Part shown: one piece after another, positions 1 through 5,209 of the stretch
Layout of the letters: the number at the start of each line of letters is the position of its first letter
How positions within the stretch are numbered: the first letter of the stretch is position 1
Origin: Erythrobacter sp. 34-65-8
GTDB taxonomy: Bacteria > Pseudomonadota > Alphaproteobacteria > Sphingomonadales > Sphingomonadaceae
Assembly (NCBI GenBank): GCA_002278985.1
Contig: NCJP01000108.1
Coordinates: 1 to 5,948, forward strand
Direction: 5' to 3'
DNA: 5,948 nucleotides
Notes under the pieces: generated by a model
The model's input: the letters and a program-made list of their open reading frames with translations, nothing else
The model's database searches: none
Told to the model about the DNA's origin: nothing
Translations under genes and position numbers: made by a program

Positions 1-191
1 CAGCAGCCGCGCTGCACCGGCGCGATGCGATCGATGCAGTCGATTTCTGCATGGACCACCTCAAGAGCGCGGCCTGGTTCTGGAAGCGCGAAAAGCGTGG
101 CGCCGAAGCAGGGGGCGGCTGGCACTGGATCGAGCCGCGCGCCGACGATTATGCCGATCTGGCGCGCTGGGAGAAACCGCGCCCGGTTTGA
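1..191 (+). CDS. moaE: Molybdopterin synthase catalytic subunit MoaE, C-terminal part (5' end outside window)
   Basis: MoaE is the large subunit of molybdopterin synthase. With MoaD thiocarboxylate it inserts the two dithiolene sulfurs into cyclic pyranopterin monophosphate in the cytoplasm. The frame is open from base 3 to the TGA at 189-191 and gives the last 62 residues. Visible features are an L-H-R-R-D-A segment, matching the HR-containing helix of the family, and then M-D-H-L-K and W-F-W-K-R-E. Their two lysines (residues 21 and 28 of the fragment) sit seven apart, as do Lys119 and Lys126 of the E. coli enzyme, which are the active-site lysines. A W-I-E-x-R segment and a final A-R-W match the usual MoaE C-terminus, followed by a short extra E-K-P-R-P-V tail. 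MoaD (moaD) is often just upstream but lies outside the window. Identification is from remembered family motifs, not a search. Confidence 0.83.
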   Translation, partial: AAALHRRDAIDAVDFCMDHLKSAAWFWKREKRGAEAGGGWHWIEPRADDYADLARWEKPRPV

Positions 192-201
192 CTTTGGTCA
201 A
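188..201. promoter_or_regulatory. FNR-type palindrome (anaerobox) TTGAC-N4-GTCAA
   Basis: TTGAC tttg GTCAA is a perfect 5+4+5 palindrome, the geometry of FNR/FixK/Dnr boxes (consensus TTGAT-N4-ATCAA, with C/G commonly accepted at the inner position in alphaproteobacteria). It overlaps the moaE stop codon, and an Fnr-type regulator is encoded on the other strand just beyond. The match is seen directly; function is inferred. No annotated gene start lies close downstream on either strand, so its target is unclear. It could drive a small RNA or an antisense transcript, or be a chance match. Confidence 0.45.
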
Positions 202-289
202 TGTGGCGGATTGCCGCATCAGGCAAACAGCAGGGGTCGCCGGAACTGGCGCCGTATGCACGGGGGTGAGCGGCGCGGTCCGGCGACAA

Positions 290-308
290 CGTCAGGTTTA
301 TCCTGACG
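290..308. terminator. Hairpin in the moaE/fnr convergent gap
   Basis: A perfect inverted repeat has arms CGTCAGG (290-296) and CCTGACG (302-308) around the loop TTTAT. It lies between the convergent 3' ends of moaE and the Fnr-type gene, where a terminator would be expected. No T run follows on either strand (only TTGT on the minus side), so intrinsic termination would be weak. It may instead protect RNA ends or be a protein-binding site. Confidence 0.35.
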
Positions 309-332
309 GTGCGGTCCATGATCCGGGGCTTT

Positions 333-347
333 GCCGCCCTCGGCGGC
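333..347 (-). terminator. GC-rich hairpin just after the Fnr-type gene
   Basis: GCCGCC (333-338) and GGCGGC (342-347) form a 6-bp stem with a 3-base loop. The hairpin starts only a few bases past the TAG stop of the Fnr-type gene in its direction of transcription. There is no U tract, so if it acts at all it is a weak terminator or a 3'-end stabiliser. GC repeats of this kind also arise by chance at this base composition. Confidence 0.25.
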
Positions 348-353
348 GGAGTT

Positions 354-1052
354 CTAGACGCCCTCCCGACCGGACAGCATCGCCAGGTGCGCGGGATCGA
401 GCAATTCGATCCCGCGCGTACCGGCCTTCCGGAGCACGCCATCACGTTCGAGCCTGGTCAGCTGCCGGCTGACTGTCTCGATCGTCAGGCCCAGCATGTT
501 GGCCATCTCTCCACGGGTCAGAGGCAGATCGAATCGCGCGGTCGGGTGACAGGGCGAATCGCTCGCCGCATGGGCCATCGCCAGCACCAGCGCGGCGACC
601 TTCTGCGTTGCGGAACCGCGGCCAGCCATCGACAGAAGCTCGCGCGTGGCGTGGAGGTCCTCCTGCGAGCGGCGCAAGAGGGCCAGGGCCAGGGCGGGAT
701 AACGCTCGAGCGCATGTTCCATGTCGCTGCGGGCAAAAACGCACAGCCTGCTTTCGGTAAGCGCCACCACGTCGAACTGGGAGAAAGGCCGGAACATCTC
801 GCCGATGAACCCCGCAGGGTGGACGAGCGCGAGGATCTGCTCTTCGCCTTCTTCGCTCACCGACGCGACTTTGAGGGCCCCGCTGAGCAATGTGGCGCAG
901 GCCGTGTCCTCATCTCCGGCGGCAAACAGCATCTCGCCCTTCTGGAGAATGCGGGTGCGCCCCGCGCGAGCCATGATATCCCGGTCCTCATCGCCGAGAA
1001 CCGAGCAGGCGGCCCGTTCCTTCACCGGGCAGGTCGAGCAGGAGAGATTCAT
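354..1052 (-). CDS. Crp/Fnr-family regulator of the oxygen-sensing Fnr (FnrN/FnrL) type
   Basis: This 232-residue cytoplasmic transcription factor has the Crp/Fnr layout: a cysteine-rich N-terminus, a cyclic-nucleotide-like beta-roll (about 35-115), a dimerisation helix (about 118-160) and a C-terminal winged HTH (about 170-225). Cys5, Cys8 and Cys16 (Cx2Cx7C) plus Cys104 give the four cysteines that bind the oxygen-labile [4Fe-4S] cluster in Fnr. The Cx2Cx7C spacing is that of alphaproteobacterial FnrN/FnrL rather than the Cx2Cx5C of E. coli. The recognition helix holds E192-TV-S195-R196, the E-x-x-S-R signature that reads TTGAT half-sites. It probably switches on genes for microaerobic or anaerobic respiration when oxygen falls. 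The start codon overlaps the stop of the upstream lipoprotein gene (ATGA), with a GAGGG Shine-Dalgarno seven bases ahead, so the two are likely co-transcribed and translationally coupled. The targets are not known from this window. Confidence 0.9.
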   Translation of the reverse strand: MNLSCSTCPVKERAACSVLGDEDRDIMARAGRTRILQKGEMLFAAGDEDTACATLLSGALKVASVSEEGEEQILALVHPAGFIGEMFRPFSQFDVVALTESRLCVFARSDMEHALERYPALALALLRRSQEDLHATRELLSMAGRGSATQKVAALVLAMAHAASDSPCHPTARFDLPLTRGEMANMLGLTIETVSRQLTRLERDGVLRKAGTRGIELLDPAHLAMLSGREGV

Positions 1053-1564
1053 GGTGCGGCCCTCGCTCGCAGTCCGGCGAGAATGCGGTCTTCCTCGGCA
1101 ATGAGGGCGACGATGCCGGCCCGGGTGCGGCCGATTGCATCACGCTCGGTAAAGGCGAGCGTGGCATCGACATAGAGCAGGTCGAGATCGCCCAGCGCCA
1201 CCGCGGTTTCGCTGCGAATGCCATCAAGGTCTGCCAGCGCGATCTGCGCGGCACCCCAGCGGTTGTCACTGACATCGGCACCCCGGCCCGCTTCGACCAG
1301 GGAGCCGGCCGCCGGCGCGCGTGCAACAAAGCGGGAATGGGCGGCCCGTGCCCGCGCTTCCAGCTCGCCCAGGCGGGCAAGGGTGCCTTCCGGCATCGGG
1401 GCCTCGGTCAGAGTCGACGCTCCCCCGCCGGCTACGGCGAAGCTGCCCTCGGCCCGCTCGGCGGGGCGTATTTCCAGCGACGGGTATCGGGCGCTGCCAC
1501 CGGCACAGGCGGTCAGGAAGAACGGGGCCGCTATCAGGGCCATCATGCAGGGGGCGCGACGCAT
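1049..1564 (-). CDS. Small predicted lipoprotein of unknown function
   Basis: This is a 171-residue protein that I do not recognise. It begins with a short basic n-region (M-R-R-A-P-C), a hydrophobic core (about 7-17) and a lipobox L17-T18-A19-C20, so signal peptidase II should cleave before Cys20, leaving a lipidated protein of about 152 residues. The residue at +2 is Ala, and no Asp inner-membrane retention signal is present, so outer-membrane delivery is plausible. The mature part is rich in Ala, Glu, Arg and Leu and looks mostly helical (about 60-170, with heptad-like stretches), with no enzymatic motif that I can see. The gene is divergent from rplU and its stop overlaps the start of the Fnr-type gene by four bases, suggesting a two-gene operon. 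No strong Shine-Dalgarno is visible. The start is chosen because it gives a complete signal sequence; Met7 or Met8 are alternatives. Confidence 0.75.
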   Translation of the reverse strand: MRRAPCMMALIAAPFFLTACAGGSARYPSLEIRPAERAEGSFAVAGGGASTLTEAPMPEGTLARLGELEARARAAHSRFVARAPAAGSLVEAGRGADVSDNRWGAAQIALADLDGIRSETAVALGDLDLLYVDATLAFTERDAIGRTRAGIVALIAEEDRILAGLRARAAP

Positions 1565-1627
1565 GAGGGCCGTTTAGCACACCGGAGGGCGCTTGCCACC
1601 CTGCGGCAAAAAAGGAACGGCGCGGCG

Positions 1628-1656
1628 TTGACTTGGAAAGGTGTTTCCCCTAACGG
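1628..1656 (+). promoter_or_regulatory. Candidate rplU-rpmA promoter
   Basis: TTGACT at 1628-1633 is a near-consensus -35 element. A 17-base spacer then leads to TAACGG at 1651-1656 as a weak -10. Transcription would start near 1662 and give a leader of about 90 bases before rplU. The position in the divergent gap and the sense of transcription fit a strong ribosomal protein promoter. The -10 is poor by E. coli standards but alphaproteobacterial -10 elements are variable. Confidence 0.5.
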
Positions 1657-1700
1657 CACCCATCTTCCCGCACCATCGCACAACGTGGTGGCGCGGACTT

Positions 1701-1724
1701 GCCGTTTTCATCCATGAAGGCGGC
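1701..1724 (+). promoter_or_regulatory. Hairpin in the rplU mRNA leader, possible ribosomal protein regulatory site
   Basis: Bases 1701-1710 (GCCGTTTTCA) pair with 1715-1724 (TGAAGGCGGC) around the loop TCCA. As RNA this gives a continuous 10-bp stem with two U-G pairs. It lies within the predicted leader, 29 bases before the rplU start codon. Ribosomal protein operons are often controlled by binding of one product to such leader structures, and L21 leaders are known in other phyla. An autoregulatory role here is an inference from position and structure only. Confidence 0.4.
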
Positions 1725-1753
1725 ACAGCAACACGATACGAGAGATACTCACC

Positions 1754-2227
1754 ATGTTCGCAGTTGTGCGCACGGGCGGCAAACAATACCGGGTTGCCGC
1801 CGGAGACAAGATTGCCGTTGAAAAGCTCGCTGGCGAAGCCGGCGACACGGTTACGCTGGGCGATGTCCTGCTCGCCGGCGAAGGCGAAAGCCTGGCTGAC
1901 GCCTCGAAGGTGACCGTTTCGGCGGAAATCATCGCTCAGGCGAAGAGCGAGAAGGTGATCGTCTTCAAAAAGCGTCGCCGGCACAACTATCGCCGCAAGA
2001 ATGGCCACCGCCAGCAGATGACCCTGCTGCGGATCATGGCCGTGGGCGATTCGAAGGCTGAAAAGAAGGCTGCTGCCCCCAAGAAGGAAGCGGCCCCGGC
2101 AGAAGCGCCTGCCGCCGAAGCCCCGGCAGTCGAGACGAAGGCTGCTGCCAAGAAGCCGGCCGCCAAGAAGGCTCCGGCCAAGAAGGCCGCGCCCAAGGCC
2201 GACCCCGCAGCTGACAGCGCGAATTAA
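1754..2227 (+). CDS. rplU: 50S ribosomal protein bL21 with a long Ala/Lys/Pro tail
   Basis: bL21 binds 23S rRNA in the large ribosomal subunit. Residues 1-100 are a complete bL21 core. It starts with [14 protein letters not shown] and ends with the RNA-binding signature [17 protein letters not shown] (71-87), then T-L-L-R-I. The E. coli protein is about 103 residues; this one is 157. The extra residues (about 101-157) are almost only Ala, Lys, Pro and Glu, with repeated A-K-K and P-A units, resembling a histone H1 tail. Extended L21 proteins of this kind occur in Sphingomonadales. The start is supported by the conserved N-terminus; a GAGAG purine stretch lies about eight bases upstream. The gene is first in an operon with rpmA, which follows after 12 bases. 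Confidence 0.97.
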   Translation: MFAVVRTGGKQYRVAAGDKIAVEKLAGEAGDTVTLGDVLLAGEGESLADASKVTVSAEIIAQAKSEKVIVFKKRRRHNYRRKNGHRQQMTLLRIMAVGDSKAEKKAAAPKKEAAPAEAPAAEAPAVETKAAAKKPAAKKAPAKKAAPKADPAADSAN

Positions 2228-2232
2228 GGAGA
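2226..2232 (+). promoter_or_regulatory. Strong Shine-Dalgarno of rpmA, overlapping the rplU stop
   Basis: AAGGAGA begins inside the TAA stop codon of rplU (2225-2227) and lies seven bases before the rpmA ATG at 2240. The overlap lets ribosomes ending rplU re-enter at rpmA, which suits the equal amounts of the two proteins needed. Confidence 0.8.
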
Positions 2233-2239
2233 CCCGACG

Positions 2240-2509
2240 ATGGCACATAAGAAAGCAGGCGGTTCGTCGCGCAACGGTCGTGATTCGGCCGGTCGTCGCC
2301 TTGGCGTCAAGAAGTTCGGCAGCGAAGGCGTGATTGCCGGCAACATCATCGTGCGCCAGCGTGGCACCAAGTTTTACCCGGGCTCCAACGTGGGCATGGG
2401 CAAGGACCATACGCTGTTCGCGCTGAACGACGGCGTGGTTCGCTTCCACAAGGGTAAACTCGGCCGAAAGTTCGTATCGGTCGACATGCTTGCCGAAGCA
2501 GCCGAATAA
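2240..2509 (+). CDS. rpmA: 50S ribosomal protein bL27
   Basis: bL27 sits near the peptidyl transferase centre of the large subunit, and its N-terminal arm reaches the CCA end of P-site tRNA. The 89-residue length is normal. The N-terminus [16 protein letters not shown] is the diagnostic arm. It is followed by R-R-L-G-V-K, the core segment [10 protein letters not shown], and [17 protein letters not shown]. There is no cleavable N-terminal extension of the type found in Firmicutes. It follows rplU in the usual bacterial order. The start codon is fixed by the conserved N-terminus and the strong ribosome binding site. Confidence 0.98.
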   Translation: MAHKKAGGSSRNGRDSAGRRLGVKKFGSEGVIAGNIIVRQRGTKFYPGSNVGMGKDHTLFALNDGVVRFHKGKLGRKFVSVDMLAEAAE

Positions 2510-2511
2510 CC

Positions 2512-2536
2512 GGATGATCCGATAACGGGATCGTCC
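2512..2536 (+). terminator. Hairpin just after rpmA
   Basis: GGATGATCC (2512-2520) pairs with GGATCGTCC (2528-2536), a 9-bp stem with one U-G pair and a 7-base loop, beginning three bases after the rpmA stop. No T run follows. It could block 3' exonucleases or slow the polymerase, leaving the larger hairpin downstream as the main end point. Confidence 0.4.
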
Positions 2537-2577
2537 AGACAGGACGGTCCCAGCCGGGCCACAGGCACCGGCAGACG

Positions 2578-2626
2578 AAGAGGGAGATGGGGCTTTCCTG
2601 GTAATCAGGGGGCCCGTCTCCCTCTT
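2578..2626 (+). terminator. Large stem-loop downstream of rpmA, probable terminator or mRNA 3' end
   Basis: AAGAGGGAGATGGG (2578-2591) pairs with CCCGTCTCCCTCTT (2613-2626), a 14-bp stem with one G-U pair. After a two-base bulge it continues inward as TTTCCTG (2594-2600) with CAGGGGG (2606-2612) around GTAAT. This is a very stable structure about 70 bases past rpmA. Only GTCGTAT follows, so it lacks the U tract of a textbook intrinsic terminator; it may act with Rho or by protecting the rplU-rpmA message. It suggests the GNAT gene has at least partly separate expression. Confidence 0.55.
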
Positions 2627-2646
2627 GTCGTATCTCCCTCACGCAT

Positions 2647-2667
2647 CGGCGAAACAATGTTTCGCCG
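2647..2667. repeat. Perfect inverted repeat before the GNAT gene
   Basis: CGGCGAAAC (2647-2655), AAT, GTTTCGCCG (2659-2667) form a perfect 9-bp palindrome with a 3-base centre, 62 bases before the GNAT start. It could be a dimeric regulator's operator or an RNA hairpin in the GNAT leader or intergenic transcript. The symmetric A3C/GT3 core flanked by GC is operator-like, but no partner can be named. Confidence 0.4.
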
Positions 2668-2729
2668 CCACGCAAGTGTCACGCACTGCCTCTAGCGGGG
2701 CAGGTGCGGGGCGATGAGGAGAGAAGGCC

Positions 2730-3263
2730 ATGTTTCATCGCAGTGAAAGGTTGCTGCTGAGGCCGTTCTGGCCCGAGGACTGGGGCGCCGTTTTTCAGGG
2801 GATCGCTGACGAAGCGATCGTCCGCCATCTGGCCAGTGCGCCCTGGCCCTACGAGGCGGAACATGCGCAGGCGTTTGTCGCGCTGCCTGCCGAACTGCAC
2901 TTTCCCAGGCTGGCCATAACCCTTGCAGACGGCGGGGCGCTGATCGGTTGCATCGGGATTGATCCGGGCGATGCCGGGGCCGATCTGGGTTACTGGATCG
3001 CCCGCCCGCACTGGGGCCGTGGCTATGGCACGGAAGCCGGACGGGCAATGCGCGAGATTGTCCGGATGCTCGGCCATACGCACCTCACAGCGAGCCATTT
3101 CATCGACAATCCGGCATCGGGCCGGGTGCTGCAGAAAATCGGCTTTGCGCCGACCGGGGTCAGGCGCGAGCGCGCCAGTCTCGGGCGTGGTGCAGCTGCC
3201 ATGACGGTGGAGTACGCACTGGACCTGGTGGCCGAAGATTCGGTCATGCAACGCGCGGCATGA
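2730..3263 (+). CDS. GNAT-family N-acetyltransferase (RimJ/RimL-like)
   Basis: This 177-residue protein probably transfers acetyl from acetyl-CoA to an amine; the substrate cannot be read from sequence. It has the layout of the RimJ/RimL-type branch (Acetyltransf_3). The N-terminus has R-L-x-L-R-P-F near 7-13. A central strand D-L-G-Y-W-I (85-90) leads into the acetyl-CoA pyrophosphate loop H-W-G-R-G-Y-G-T-E-A (94-103). The C-terminal N-P-A-S-G-R-V-L-Q-K-I-G-F (127-139) is the typical N-x-x-S-x-x-x-x-x-K-x-G-F motif. A GAGGAG Shine-Dalgarno precedes the ATG by eight bases. A GNAT gene after rplU-rpmA and before obgE is a common alphaproteobacterial arrangement, as I recall it; here a terminator follows at once and obgE is not in the window. 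The short tail after residue 165 is poorly conserved in type. Confidence 0.88.
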   Translation: MFHRSERLLLRPFWPEDWGAVFQGIADEAIVRHLASAPWPYEAEHAQAFVALPAELHFPRLAITLADGGALIGCIGIDPGDAGADLGYWIARPHWGRGYGTEAGRAMREIVRMLGHTHLTASHFIDNPASGRVLQKIGFAPTGVRRERASLGRGAAAMTVEYALDLVAEDSVMQRAA

Positions 3264-3293
3264 AAAAGGCCCCCGGAACGGCGGGGGCCTTTT
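3264..3293. terminator. Bidirectional intrinsic terminator
   Basis: AAAAGGCCCCCG (3264-3275) and CGGGGGCCTTTT (3282-3293) form a perfect 12-bp stem around a 6-base loop. There is a T run at the end on the plus strand and, because of the leading A run, also on the minus strand. It begins right after the GNAT stop codon and ends 14 bases before the last codon of the convergent PF10118 gene, so it should end transcription from both sides. Confidence 0.92.
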
Positions 3294-3307
3294 GATCCTG
3301 CAGACGC

Positions 3308-4186
3308 TTACTCAGCCGGCATCAGCGCATCGCTGAATTCGCCCTCGTACTTGCGGATCAGCGCGCGGTCGTCATGATCCCAGGGGTGGAAGCCGGGCTT
3401 GAAGTAGGCCAGCCACGCGGGGAAGATGCGGCGCAGCACGCCCGGCGACCAGAGCAGGTACCTGAGCAGGCCGATCCGCGCCTTGCTGCCGGTGATCCCA
3501 TCCTGCGCCAGCAGGTTCAGGCTGTCCTGCCAGCGGTTGCGCAGGAAGTTCACGCTGACGATCAGCATCATCAGGTTGCGTACCTTCCACCGGCGCCAGG
3601 GCGTCCAGCCCTGCGTAGCGTGGTTCCAGGTGTCGAACGCAACGCCCTTGTGCTCGACTTCCTCGATTGCGTGCCATTTCCACATGGCACGCACTTCGGG
3701 GTCGGCCTTGTCGAAGTGCTTGGGGTTGGCGAGGAATTCGTGCGCCATCATCGCGGTGTAGTGTTCCAGTGCCATGGTCGCGGCGAGGTTGACGATGGCC
3801 GGGCGATCCTTGGTCAGAGCGAGCATTTCCTCGACCCGCTTGTCGATCGTCTTGATGTCATAGCCGTGGCTTTCGGCCAGCTTGTTGAAGGCGATGTGTT
3901 CGCGGGTGTGATTGATTTCTTGCCGGACGAAAGCCCGGATCTCGGCATCGAGCTTGGGGCCAGCACCTTCACGGTGGGCTTTGACGGCTTCGATGAAGAA
4001 CGCCTCGCCGCGCGGGAAGGTGGCGGACAGCGCGTTGTGCCAGGCGGTGCCGAACGGCTCGCCTGCCCACCAGCGATTGGGGGTGGTGTTGCGGTTGAAA
4101 CGCTCGTCCCGCACGGTGATGTCAAGGTCCGACGGCGTGGGGGCGGACTCGCGGCGGTCAAGGTCGATCTGGACGGGGGCGTTCAT
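3308..4186 (-). CDS. PF10118-type 'metal-dependent hydrolase', possible AurF-like di-iron protein (paralog A)
   Basis: This 292-residue protein belongs to the family annotated as predicted metal-dependent hydrolase (PF10118/COG3687 as I recall). No member activity is known to me with confidence. Helix-rich segments carry P-R-G-E61-A-F-F, Q-E90-I-N-H93-T-R-E-H, A-L-E141-H and W-H172-A-I-E-E176-V-E-H179. This E, ExxH, E, HxxxExxH series is the seven-ligand pattern of AurF/CmlI-type di-iron N-oxygenases in the ferritin-like fold, with similar spacing. A conserved C-terminal block P-G-F-H-P-W (264-269) and D-D-R-A-L-I precedes the end M-P-A-E. There is no signal peptide; the segment at about 203-215 is hydrophobic but not a clear membrane helix. 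The start has a GGAG Shine-Dalgarno seven bases ahead. The gene lies 87 bases downstream of paralog B, with a strong dyad and its own promoter candidate between. Family membership is fairly sure; the enzymatic role is inference. Confidence 0.85.
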   Translation of the reverse strand: MNAPVQIDLDRRESAPTPSDLDITVRDERFNRNTTPNRWWAGEPFGTAWHNALSATFPRGEAFFIEAVKAHREGAGPKLDAEIRAFVRQEINHTREHIAFNKLAESHGYDIKTIDKRVEEMLALTKDRPAIVNLAATMALEHYTAMMAHEFLANPKHFDKADPEVRAMWKWHAIEEVEHKGVAFDTWNHATQGWTPWRRWKVRNLMMLIVSVNFLRNRWQDSLNLLAQDGITGSKARIGLLRYLLWSPGVLRRIFPAWLAYFKPGFHPWDHDDRALIRKYEGEFSDALMPAE

Positions 4187-4206
4187 GTGATACTCCGAAT
4201 CAATAC

Positions 4207-4245
4207 TGACATCAATGTAAGTATGGACTACTTACATTGATGTCA
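4207..4245. promoter_or_regulatory. Perfect 39-bp dyad, candidate TetR operator
   Basis: TGACATCAATGTAAGTA (4207-4223) and its exact reverse complement TACTTACATTGATGTCA (4229-4245) flank TGGAC. All 17 bases of each arm match. Each arm itself holds a near-palindromic 14-base box, TGACATCAATGTAA, with ACAT-N2-ATGT at its core, so the site could hold two dimers. It lies in an AT-rich patch in otherwise GC-rich DNA and covers the -35 and -10 of the promoter proposed for paralog A. A TetR-family gene lies nearby, which makes it the obvious ligand. Alternatively, as RNA it would be a 17-bp hairpin between paralogs B and A; there is no U run after it, so a simple terminator is unlikely. Confidence 0.65.
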
Positions 4246-4246
4246 A
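4218..4246 (-). promoter_or_regulatory. Candidate promoter of paralog A
   Basis: Read on the minus strand, TTGACA (4246-4241) is a perfect -35 hexamer, followed by a 17-base spacer and TACTTA (4223-4218) as a weak -10. Transcription would begin near 4211, leaving a leader of about 25 bases that contains the GGAG ribosome site. Both hexamers lie in the arms of the 39-bp dyad, so a bound repressor would block polymerase directly. Confidence 0.55.
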
Positions 4247-4273
4247 TAACGTTCGGTTACCTGGTTGGCCGCG

Positions 4274-5182
4274 CTATTCGGCGGGCATCACCGCATCGGC
4301 ATAAGGGCTGTCGAACCTGGCGATCAGCGCCCGGTCATCCAGCTTCCACGGATGGAACCCCGGCATCAGGATCGCGGCCCATTCGCCGAACATCCGCCGC
4401 ATCATCCCCGGCTTCCACCACAGGAAAGCATAGAGCTTGCGCCGCGCCTGCTTGCGGCTGAAACCGTCCTGCTCCAGCAGGCCGATGGCGTCGCGGATGC
4501 GGTTGCCGAAATACTTCTTCGTGATCAGCACGGCGATCAGCGAGCGGACCTTCCACCGTTTCCACGCGCTCCATTCGCGGGTGGCGTGGAGAAATACGTC
4601 ATAGACCAGCCCCTTGTGCTCGATCTCCTCGGTCGCATGCCAGCGCCAGACGTCGGCCGCGACCGGGTCGGCCCCGGCGAGGTATTCCGGATGCACCAGC
4701 AGCTGGCGGCTGATCACGGCGGCGAAATGCTCGAGCGCGATGGTGACCGCCAGGTTGAATTCGGGCGGGCGGCCAGCGGTCAGTTCAAGCATGGCATGGA
4801 TGCCCTGGTCGATGCTTTCGACATCGTAGCCATGGTCCTGCACGATCCGGTTGAACGCGACATGTTCGCGGGTGTGGTTCACTTCCTGCCGGGTGAAGGC
4901 CTTGACCTCTGCCGCCAGCTTGGGCGGCAGGTCGGCCCGGAAAGCCTTGAGGGTGTCGATAAAGAACGCTTCGCCCCGGGGCAGGCTGGCCGAAACCGAA
5001 TTGTACCACGCGGTCGCCACTGGATCATTCGAATGCCACCAGCGCGGAACAAGGTGATCGCGGTCAAACCGCTGGTCACGGATGATCAGGGCATGTTCTT
5101 CCGGCGTGGCGCTCCCGCCAGCGACAGTTGACTTGCCGAGCGGCTGCGCGCGCTCTAGGTCGAGCTTTGTTTGGTCACCCAT
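4274..5182 (-). CDS. PF10118-type 'metal-dependent hydrolase', possible AurF-like di-iron protein (paralog B)
   Basis: This 302-residue protein is a paralog of the next gene on this strand. From residue 58 to the end the two align without gaps, and I count about 121 identical of 245 positions (about 49%). The putative metal ligands are all kept: E71 (P-R-G-E-A-F-F), E100 and H103 (Q-E-V-N-H), E151 (A-L-E-H), and H182, E186 and H189 (W-H-A-T-E-E-I-E-H). So is the C-terminal P-G-F-H-P-W and the closing M-P-A-E. The first 30 residues differ and look unstructured. The divergence suggests an old duplication with separate substrates or partners rather than recent redundancy. The start codon is 30 bases from the divergent TetR start, with no Shine-Dalgarno visible; a promoter candidate would put transcription start within a few bases of the ATG. 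An ATG further in would lose conserved sequence only after about residue 50, so a later start is possible but less likely. Function is unproven. Confidence 0.85.
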   Translation of the reverse strand: MGDQTKLDLERAQPLGKSTVAGGSATPEEHALIIRDQRFDRDHLVPRWWHSNDPVATAWYNSVSASLPRGEAFFIDTLKAFRADLPPKLAAEVKAFTRQEVNHTREHVAFNRIVQDHGYDVESIDQGIHAMLELTAGRPPEFNLAVTIALEHFAAVISRQLLVHPEYLAGADPVAADVWRWHATEEIEHKGLVYDVFLHATREWSAWKRWKVRSLIAVLITKKYFGNRIRDAIGLLEQDGFSRKQARRKLYAFLWWKPGMMRRMFGEWAAILMPGFHPWKLDDRALIARFDSPYADAVMPAE

Positions 5183-5199
5183 AGATTAACATACTATTA
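5171..5199 (+). promoter_or_regulatory. Candidate promoter of the TetR gene
   Basis: TTGGTC (5171-5176), 17 bases, then CTATTA (5194-5199) is a moderate promoter match. A start near 5206 would leave under ten bases before the TetR ATG, where no Shine-Dalgarno is visible. It overlaps the paralog B promoter head to head, so one bound repressor here could silence both genes. Confidence 0.3.
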
Positions 5200-5209
5200 G
5201 GCATAGATT
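5180..5209 (+). repeat. Direct repeat CATAGATT x2 in the divergent start region
   Basis: CATAGATT occurs at 5180-5187 and again at 5202-5209, 22 bases apart (about two helical turns), in the AT-rich gap between paralog B and the TetR gene. The first copy includes the complement of the paralog B start codon. A TetR binding role is possible, but the repeat does not match the 39-bp dyad clearly. Confidence 0.35.

Noticed and set aside
309..1175. Long plus-strand open frame opposite the Fnr-type gene
   Set aside because: Shadow of the well-supported minus-strand regulator; common in GC-rich DNA, with no motif in the translation.
1593..1609. TTGCC-N7-GGCAA inverted repeat upstream of the lipoprotein gene
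   Set aside because: Only five bases per arm; too short to separate from chance, and no known operator matches it.
1574..2449. Long minus-strand open frame opposite rplU and rpmA
   Set aside because: Antisense to two certain ribosomal protein genes; its Gly/Leu/Arg-rich repeat arises from the Ala/Lys codons of the L21 tail.
4237..4246. TTGATGTCAA inside the 39-bp dyad as an FNR site
   Set aside because: The half-sites are only two bases apart instead of four, and the match is explained by the larger dyad.
3374..5131. Two long plus-strand open frames of 288 codons opposite the paralogs (3374-4240 and 4265-5131)
   Set aside because: They mirror the two related minus-strand genes in the same antisense register, so their equal lengths come from the paralogy. 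Their translations are low-complexity in type and show no family motif, and there is no ribosome site.
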